64,000 nucleotides of DNA from DALYDD01 sp031973395 (lineage in GTDB: Bacteria; Patescibacteriota; Minisyncoccia; Phycocordibacterales; CAIZLB01): assembly GCA_031973395.1 (NCBI GenBank), contig DALYDD010000001.1, positions 1 through 64,000 of the forward strand, read 5' to 3'. The notes under the pieces were generated by a model. The model was not told the DNA's origin, ran no database searches, and saw only the letters and a list, made by a program, of their open reading frames with translations. Below are positions 59,530 to 64,000 of this stretch, piece after piece (position 1 is the stretch's first letter; every line of letters begins with the position of its first letter). The position numbers and the translations under genes are program-made.

Positions 59530-60621
59530 ATGGAGCCGAGAAAAATATTTACCCTAGATGCCAGAGATAATGTCCTGCTCGAAGTCATAAGTCATGATGT
59601 TGATAAGACAGCTATCTACAAATTCATAAACAAAACCTTCGATGAGATGGTTTCCATACTAGAGCAGAAAGGTATTCAGTATGACGAATTGAAAAATGCC
59701 TTGATACCACATCGCGACAAAAGAGAAGTGGCTTTTACCTTTAATCGAGAAAGTATAGATTCAGGCTGGTATGGAAACGATGTCTTCACTCAACTCATTC
59801 CGCTTTTAGACAAAAGAAGTTCTCATAGCATTTTGAATGGCGATATGTTGGGCTTTGACAAATATAAAGAAAATATAAAAGAAAAGTTTTTAAATAATTT
59901 GATTATGGCACGAGATTTTGAATATAAAGTCCAACACCAATTCTATTTGGTGTATCTGAATAATCTCACAGATGAAATGGTGAAAAATATCAACGATAGA
60001 TTATTAAACTACACACCCTATGTCGGTTTTCTTGATCTGACACACAACTCTTTTATGAAAACGTATCTTTCTATGACGTTAGCCAATTGCTGTCTCAAGT
60101 TTAAGGATATGGTCATATTTGGCCATGAGCCAGACCGAGATAATACTGAGAACGTAAACATGTCAGGATATCGGTTTGAGGAAAATGACTATGTTTGCAA
60201 AAGCATTAGTGATGATTATTACGGATTATTTCTTTCGTACAAAATAGAACGGCAAACTTTCCCTAATGAAAAAGATACAGGCTTTTCCATAAATGCACTT
60301 ACTGACGATATTCATCAAGTGCCGGATCTCGATATTATCATAGAGGAACCTAAACTGCTCTACTTACTAAAAGAGAAAGAAGCGAATCTTAAGCGAGCCG
60401 AGCTACTCGGACTTACCACAGAAGAATTAGCCAAGTTCATAAAGAGTAAGATTGAGATGAACTATGTCTACAATCTCACATATCTACCAAAACACAATAC
60501 CTTGAAGTTTAATGTGATGATTGATGTAAAAGGTAAAAAGATGGACACACAAGTCAAGATTGTGGCCTCTTTAGAGTATCAGCCCCAAAGTAGGCAGTTG
60601 AGGCTTATAACCCTGTTTTAA
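59530..60621 (+). CDS. Hypothetical protein of the tRNA-Ser island
   Basis: This 363-residue soluble protein starts MEPRKIFTLDARDN and is mostly alpha/beta with many charged residues and no membrane span. I recognise no family and no catalytic motif. A coiled-coil-like segment (LLKEKEANLKRAELLGLTTE) lies near residue 290. Codon use is AT-rich like the restriction genes. Its stop codon overlaps the first base of repeat D2 and it starts about 40 bases after D3, so it is a discrete module of the island. A role in defence is possible only by location. Confidence 0.65.
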   Translation: MEPRKIFTLDARDNVLLEVISHDVDKTAIYKFINKTFDEMVSILEQKGIQYDELKNALIPHRDKREVAFTFNRESIDSGWYGNDVFTQLIPLLDKRSSHSILNGDMLGFDKYKENIKEKFLNNLIMARDFEYKVQHQFYLVYLNNLTDEMVKNINDRLLNYTPYVGFLDLTHNSFMKTYLSMTLANCCLKFKDMVIFGHEPDRDNTENVNMSGYRFEENDYVCKSISDDYYGLFLSYKIERQTFPNEKDTGFSINALTDDIHQVPDLDIIIEEPKLLYLLKEKEANLKRAELLGLTTEELAKFIKSKIEMNYVYNLTYLPKHNTLKFNVMIDVKGKKMDTQVKIVASLEYQPQSRQLRLITLF

Positions 60622-60755
60622 TTTTGTCGAGAGATGGATGTATGAGAAAGGCGGAAGAAATGCCGAGCCAGCAGGCGAGGCTCTGAGTCGAGGTCGCGCA
60701 AATTTCTGAGCGATGTCGAAGAAATTATGCTTGACCGAAAACCGAGGTTTCCGCC
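60621..60755 (+). repeat. Folded island repeat, copy D2
   Basis: Collinear with D1 over its whole length apart from one two-base indel, with about 15 substitutions. It begins at the final A of the upstream stop codon and ends GGTTTCCGCC, a decayed form of the tRNA-Ser end. The GAGCC/GGCTC and AAATTTC/GAAATT stems are retained. Confidence 0.85.
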
Positions 60756-60959
60756 GGGAGGATATCTTTTCAAAAAACTAATTATATTGAGTTTTTAGCA
60801 ATTTAAATTTGATGACTTTGCAATTTCCACAAACGCATTACAAATACACACTTTTATCATCTTTATTTTGAGCCCTTATTTAAATACGGGTACTCAAAAC
60901 TATTGACAACTTTCTGTAAGTGTTTTTAGAGATATTTGTATAACAGTTATCCACTAAAA

Positions 60960-61118
60960 TATCATGTACTCGATGCTATGATAGACACGCCCGAAAGAGC
61001 TCTCTCGACGGCCCACATGCTCCGACTACACCACTAGTCCATTAAATAAGTTTGTAATAGAACCTATGCCATGGCTAATGATGCAAATCGTTGCTTGTGG
61101 TATAGGCTCTTATTTTTT
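60960..61118 (+). other. Gene-free stretch with promoter-like box and terminator
   Basis: TATGAT near 60976 is followed by about 80 bases with an AGAGCTCT palindrome, then a hairpin AACCTATGCCA..TGGTATAGGCTC (61060-61110) followed by TATTTTTT. The layout of start box, short body and terminator suggests a small RNA of about 130 bases. The 200 bases before it, after D2, show only AT-rich sequence. Confidence 0.4.
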
Positions 61119-61128
61119 AAGAGTGTAC

Positions 61129-61215
61129 GGCGGGTTGGCAGAGTAGTCGAATGCACCAAGCTTATACCTTGGAAGACTTTTACTGGGTCTCGCAGGTGCN
61201 NNNNNNNNNCCGCCG
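61129..61215 (+). tRNA. tRNA-like gene, class II shape, anticodon UAU, broken by a gap
   Basis: Acceptor GGCGGGT faces CCGCC after the gap; the D-arm GCAGAGTAGTCGAATGC is of class II type. Anticodon stem CCAAG/CTTGG with loop CTTATAC gives UAU. A 19-base variable arm with AGAC/GTCT follows, then T-stem GCAGG and loop start TGC. Ten Ns (61200-61209) replace the rest of the T-arm. By anticodon it would be tRNA-Ile reading AUA, but Ile tRNAs are not normally class II, so identity is open and it may be a decayed or foreign gene. Confidence 0.5.
61200..61209. other. Scaffold gap (10 N)
   Basis: The gap falls in the T-arm of the tRNA-like gene between two copies of CAGGTGC (61193-61199 and 61261-61267), a likely cause of assembly trouble. 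Confidence 0.95.
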
Positions 61216-61372
61216 CAATTCACATATATTTTGACGGTGTTCACCGAGTAATATATACTTCAGGTGCCCAGTAAAGGTCTAAGCGCAAGCTTAGTATTGG
61301 CTGCAAAGCCGGAGATTTATAAGCAATAATTTTGCTTTATATGTAACTTTCAACACACAAGTGTTGAATCTC
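61216..61372 (+). other. Structured gene-free stretch after the tRNA-like gene
   Basis: CCCAGTAAAGGTCT (61267-61280) is complementary over 14 bases to the tRNA-like variable arm (61174-61187) with one G-U. TTCAACAC/GTGTTGAA (61349-61368) is a perfect hairpin, and a further TATAA-GCAA..TTTGC-TTATA hairpin is present. No reading frame of note. Confidence 0.45.
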
Positions 61373-61409
61373 AACAAAAGGCCTTCCCTTATAGGAGGCT
61401 TTTTGTTTT
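61373..61409 (+). terminator. Intrinsic terminator
   Basis: An AAAAGGCCTTCC..GGAGGCTTTTTG stem with one bulge is followed by TTTTA. It probably ends a transcript carrying the tRNA-like gene. Confidence 0.75.
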
Positions 61410-61410
61410 A

Positions 61411-61789
61411 ATGCGATTATCACGGAGTCCCAACAAGTTTTGTTAGAGCACCTTTCGTTCTTATCGAGACAAATAAATTTGATAAAACAACAATATGAAT
61501 GCAGAAAAACTTAAGCAGATCAGGGAAGAGAGTCAATACAGAGTATACGGGACCAATCATTTAAACTTGAAACTGAACCGTTTGAGGTTTTGAAAGCATA
61601 ACTACCCCCCCCACACCGCACCCCTTGATGCCAGGTTTGTTAATAACCAAACCGATAAATTCTTCAAGATTAATCGCTAGTAGATGCTTTTGTAGATCTT
61701 CGCGAAACTTCTCGAGATACAACAACCTCACGAACTCTCACATTGTCAACCTTTGAACTTGCCAGATTTAAGATAAAATACTGTTATAC
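61411..61789. other. Upstream region of the methyltransferase with possible gene remnants
   Basis: A 32-codon plus-strand frame (61495-61593, MNAEKLKQIREESQYRVYG at its start) and a 56-codon minus-strand frame (61561-61731, containing LEKFREDLQKHLLAINLEEF) could be remnants or small genes; they overlap, so at most one is real. A homopolymer of eight C follows at about 61604. TAAAAT (61774-61779) lies ten bases before the methyltransferase ATG. Confidence 0.35.
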
Positions 61790-62767
61790 ATGTCTAAGAC
61801 TAACAAATTCTCACTTATCTCACTATTTGCCGGTTGTGGTGGGTTAGACTTGGGCTTTATCGGCAATTTTGAATTTCTTGGGAAAAAATATCCAAAGAGA
61901 AATTTTCAAATTTCTTGGGCAAACGATATCGACCCCCACGCTTGTGATACTTTTAAAAAATACTTTGGACACGACATAGTATGTGGTGATATTAGTAAAA
62001 TTCTACAAAATAATAACAATTCAAAACCATTCGATAATCCCCTACCTAAAAAAGTGGACATTGTGCTGGGTGGATTCCCTTGCCAAGATTTTAGTCACGC
62101 AGGTCGCAGAAAAGGATTTAACAGCACCCGAGGACTGCTTTACCAGAGCATGGCTGAGGTTATTAAAAGAACAAGGCCTGTGTTATTCATGGCTGAAAAC
62201 GTAAAAGGTCTCCTAACAATGAACAATGGTAAAGCCATAGACACAATAATCAGAGATTTTAAAAAATTGGGATACCATGTAGTTTACAAGCTAGTTACTG
62301 CGGCTGATTATGGCGTACCTCAAATGAGACAGAGGGTTATTATTGTGGGTACTCGTAAAGACAAATTACCTCCTTTTGAATACCCTGAACCGATCTTGAA
62401 TAGCAAGACGTGGGTTGATCTGAAGAAAGCGATCGGGGATTTAGAAAAACTAGAAGAAGGAGCAAAGCCAAATCACTACTGGTCAAAAGCTAAAAAAAAT
62501 AAAGGCCAAGGAAATTCTTTAGTTTCTTCTAATAAACCAGGGCCCACGATGAGAACAGAACATCATGGCAACATTGAATTTCACTGGAACGGAAGACGAC
62601 GGTTGTCTGCGCGAGAGGCTGCCCGAATTCAATCTTTTCCGGACGATTTCTTATTTTATCCCTCTACTTCGGCAGCCTACAGACAGATCGGCAACGCAGT
62701 CCCGCCAGTTCTTGCGTGGCATTTAGCAAAAGGGGTGGAAACGTTTTTAAATAAAAATTTGAAGTAA
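61790..62767 (+). CDS. C5-cytosine DNA methyltransferase of a type II R-M system
   Basis: This enzyme transfers a methyl group from AdoMet to C5 of cytosine in a specific site, protecting host DNA. The 325-residue protein has all key motifs: I LFAGCGGLDLGF, IV GGFPCQDFSHAG with the catalytic Cys, VI MAENVKGL, VIII QMRQRVIIVGT, IX RRLSAREAARIQSFP and X QIGNAVPP. The short target-recognition region lies between VIII and IX. It is four bases upstream of the nuclease gene. It is AT-rich, in an accessory region, with no visible controller gene. Confidence 0.95.
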   Translation: MSKTNKFSLISLFAGCGGLDLGFIGNFEFLGKKYPKRNFQISWANDIDPHACDTFKKYFGHDIVCGDISKILQNNNNSKPFDNPLPKKVDIVLGGFPCQDFSHAGRRKGFNSTRGLLYQSMAEVIKRTRPVLFMAENVKGLLTMNNGKAIDTIIRDFKKLGYHVVYKLVTAADYGVPQMRQRVIIVGTRKDKLPPFEYPEPILNSKTWVDLKKAIGDLEKLEEGAKPNHYWSKAKKNKGQGNSLVSSNKPGPTMRTEHHGNIEFHWNGRRRLSAREAARIQSFPDDFLFYPSTSAAYRQIGNAVPPVLAWHLAKGVETFLNKNLK

Positions 62768-62771
62768 AAAC

Positions 62772-63809
62772 ATGATCTATACAAAAAATCTCCATGCGAA
62801 CGAAGAAGATTTTATTGACCTGCTCAGAAGATCCAAGGAAACAATTTTATTAGACCCTGAAATGACTCAAGGTGTGTCCCCTTTGCGTTTTGAGTCACTG
62901 GTTTTTGAACATATGCAAAAAGCAGCTGCAGGAGGAATGTTTGAAGGCACAATACACCAGACCAGCGCCCATGCTTTTCCAGACATTGTCGCTAATCACT
63001 ATTTTGGAGCTGAGGTAAAAATAACTTCCGGAGACCAGTGGACATCGGTTGGAAACAGCGTCTTAGAATCTTCTCGAGTCGATGAGGTTGAAAGGATTTA
63101 TTTATTTTTTGGTAAAGTTGGCGGCAATCCAGACATACGATATCGCCCCTATCAAGAATGTCTGTCTGAAGTTAGTGTGACTCATTCCCCTAGATACCGA
63201 ATCAATATGGACCTAGCGATGGGTAAATCCATATTTGATAAAATGGGCATTGATTATGATTCTCTAAGAATAAATTCACCAATACAAAAGATAAAAGAAT
63301 ACTATAGGGCACGCCTCCAAGAGGGCGAAGAGCTATGGTGGATTGATTCTGAAACAGATGAAAGAACAGTTAGTCCTGTGATAAAGCCATATCGGAGCCT
63401 TCCTGAAGAAGAAAAGACTGGGATTATCTCTGAGTGCATGATCTTGTTTCCAGAAATGTTTGGTGGCAGTAACACAAAGTTTGAGCGTGCCGCCGCTTAT
63501 TTAATCGCAACACACAACGTTATATCTGCGAACATACGAGATATATTTTCTGCTGGCGGCAAAGAAGAATTAAATATCCAAGGCAAAACCTTTCTGGTGC
63601 CTCAGATACTCCACAAACTGCACACTTACGCTAAGGACATTAATATCAATTTAGAGAAAATGGATGAGGACAGACTAACTTTTTATTGGAGAATAGACCA
63701 GGTGCCAAAAAACAGGATTGAGCTCTGGAAACAACTATTAGATCAAAAATCCACAGATACCGGAACAGAAATTAAGGCCTCCGAAATTTTTGAAACAGGG
63801 CTCAGATGA
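62772..63809 (+). CDS. Type II restriction endonuclease, PD-(D/E)xK type
   Basis: This is the nuclease partner of the methyltransferase. The 345-residue protein shows a PD-x10-ExK site: FPDIVANHYFGAEVKIT, with Asp and Glu-Val-Lys as metal and catalytic residues. A helical segment precedes it (PLRFESLVFEHMQKAA). Close coupling to the methyltransferase (four-base spacer) argues for a joint type II system rather than an orphan nuclease. The recognition sequence cannot be read from the protein. Confidence 0.85.
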   Translation: MIYTKNLHANEEDFIDLLRRSKETILLDPEMTQGVSPLRFESLVFEHMQKAAAGGMFEGTIHQTSAHAFPDIVANHYFGAEVKITSGDQWTSVGNSVLESSRVDEVERIYLFFGKVGGNPDIRYRPYQECLSEVSVTHSPRYRINMDLAMGKSIFDKMGIDYDSLRINSPIQKIKEYYRARLQEGEELWWIDSETDERTVSPVIKPYRSLPEEEKTGIISECMILFPEMFGGSNTKFERAAAYLIATHNVISANIRDIFSAGGKEELNIQGKTFLVPQILHKLHTYAKDININLEKMDEDRLTFYWRIDQVPKNRIELWKQLLDQKSTDTGTEIKASEIFETGLR

Positions 63810-64000
63810 AAAAGTTTCCTGAAAAACAGATCGACAAAATACTTGACCGGGTGTCAAATTAAAGATTAAGCTCTTAACTTTTAATTTGAATCGAACGTAT
63901 TAAATGTTCAGTAGGGAGGCACCCAACCTCCCTACAACCCCCTACTATCATACCCCCAATGCATCAGAGCCTGTCTCTGCCTCGGTCTGCACCATACATC
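63810..64000. other. Right-end gene-free stretch
   Basis: A tiny frame MKKFPEKQIDKILDRVSN (63806-63862) overlaps the nuclease stop and may be a truncated gene start. GTAGGGAGG/CCTCCCTAC (63911-63935) forms a perfect 9-bp hairpin with a seven-base loop but no T-run. Nothing else is recognisable before the window ends. Confidence 0.4.

Noticed and set aside
59187..59588. 133-codon minus-strand frame across repeat D3
   Set aside because: It lies in a palindrome-rich repeat and overlaps the starts of a better gene; the sequence is explained by folded repeat structure rather than coding.
58114..60755. Classical integron
   Set aside because: No integrase is visible and the repeat ends do not show clear RYYYAAC/GTTRRRY sites; only the array-like layout is similar.
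57984..64000. Prophage
   Set aside because: No capsid, terminase, portal, tail, lysis or integrase gene is present.

Overview
The window looks like a chromosome scaffold from a Candidate Phyla Radiation (Patescibacteria, probably Parcubacteria-type) bacterium. It is AT-leaning with tightly packed genes. It encodes a complete type IV pilus assembly locus with no secretin gene, which suits a single-membrane cell, plus many small single-pass membrane proteins and stripped-down enzymes (a pyruvate kinase without its B and C domains, a release factor 2 with a short first domain). TGA is an ordinary stop here and prfB is present, so the standard bacterial code applies. Three 10-N runs (9729, 10884, 61200) mark scaffold joins; two fall inside genes and one inside a tRNA-like gene.

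Layout. 1-6 kb: a partial ftsE, a secreted protein with a pilin-like tail, prfB, a tRNA-Thr, a DUF5069 gene, a GC-rich folded RNA candidate (about 5191-5545) and an ftsB-like gene. 6-17.6 kb: GC-richer unknown genes, an ABC-F ATPase, a gap-broken kinase-like gene, lepA, murF, an Mpl-type Mur ligase and a serine hydrolase. 17.6-21.9 kb: a MarR regulator followed by a MacA/MacB-type export operon with a clear operator. 21.9-23.4 kb: two small secreted-protein cassettes sharing promoter, leader and 3' hairpin. 23.5-32 kb: typA, a two-component pair, a large membrane protein, a lipoprotein-like gene and a phosphoesterase. 32-36.5 kb: a PEP-synthase-like phosphotransferase, minimal pyruvate kinase and phosphoglycerate mutase. 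36.6-43 kb: tRNA-Asp, tRNA-Met, tRNA-fMet, a CMP-kinase-like gene, gatA, gatC and ligA. 43-55.6 kb: the pilus locus, read leftward in the order pilM, N, O, P-like, B, CheY-like, pilT, pilC, two pilins, pilD and four minor pilins; comF lies divergent beside pilM. 57.9-64 kb: an accessory region behind tRNA-Ser with two unknown genes, folded repeats, an unusual tRNA-like gene and a type II restriction-modification pair.

Two gene populations can be told apart. The AT-rich native genes usually have a TATAAT-like -10 box only 5-10 bases before the ATG, which predicts leaderless mRNAs. A scattered set of GC-rich genes instead has recognisable -35 boxes, untranslated leaders and strong GC-rich terminators, which suggests acquisition.

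The most unusual signals are repeats placed exactly at gene 3' ends. One family (three copies, 37.8-48.1 kb) has a conserved 44-55 nt core set inside long, perfect, locus-specific inverted arms that look like the genome's own terminator stems. Another (58.1-60.8 kb) is a roughly 135 nt folded block, two close copies and one divergent relative, ending in sequence like the 3' end of tRNA-Ser and separating the modules of the accessory island.
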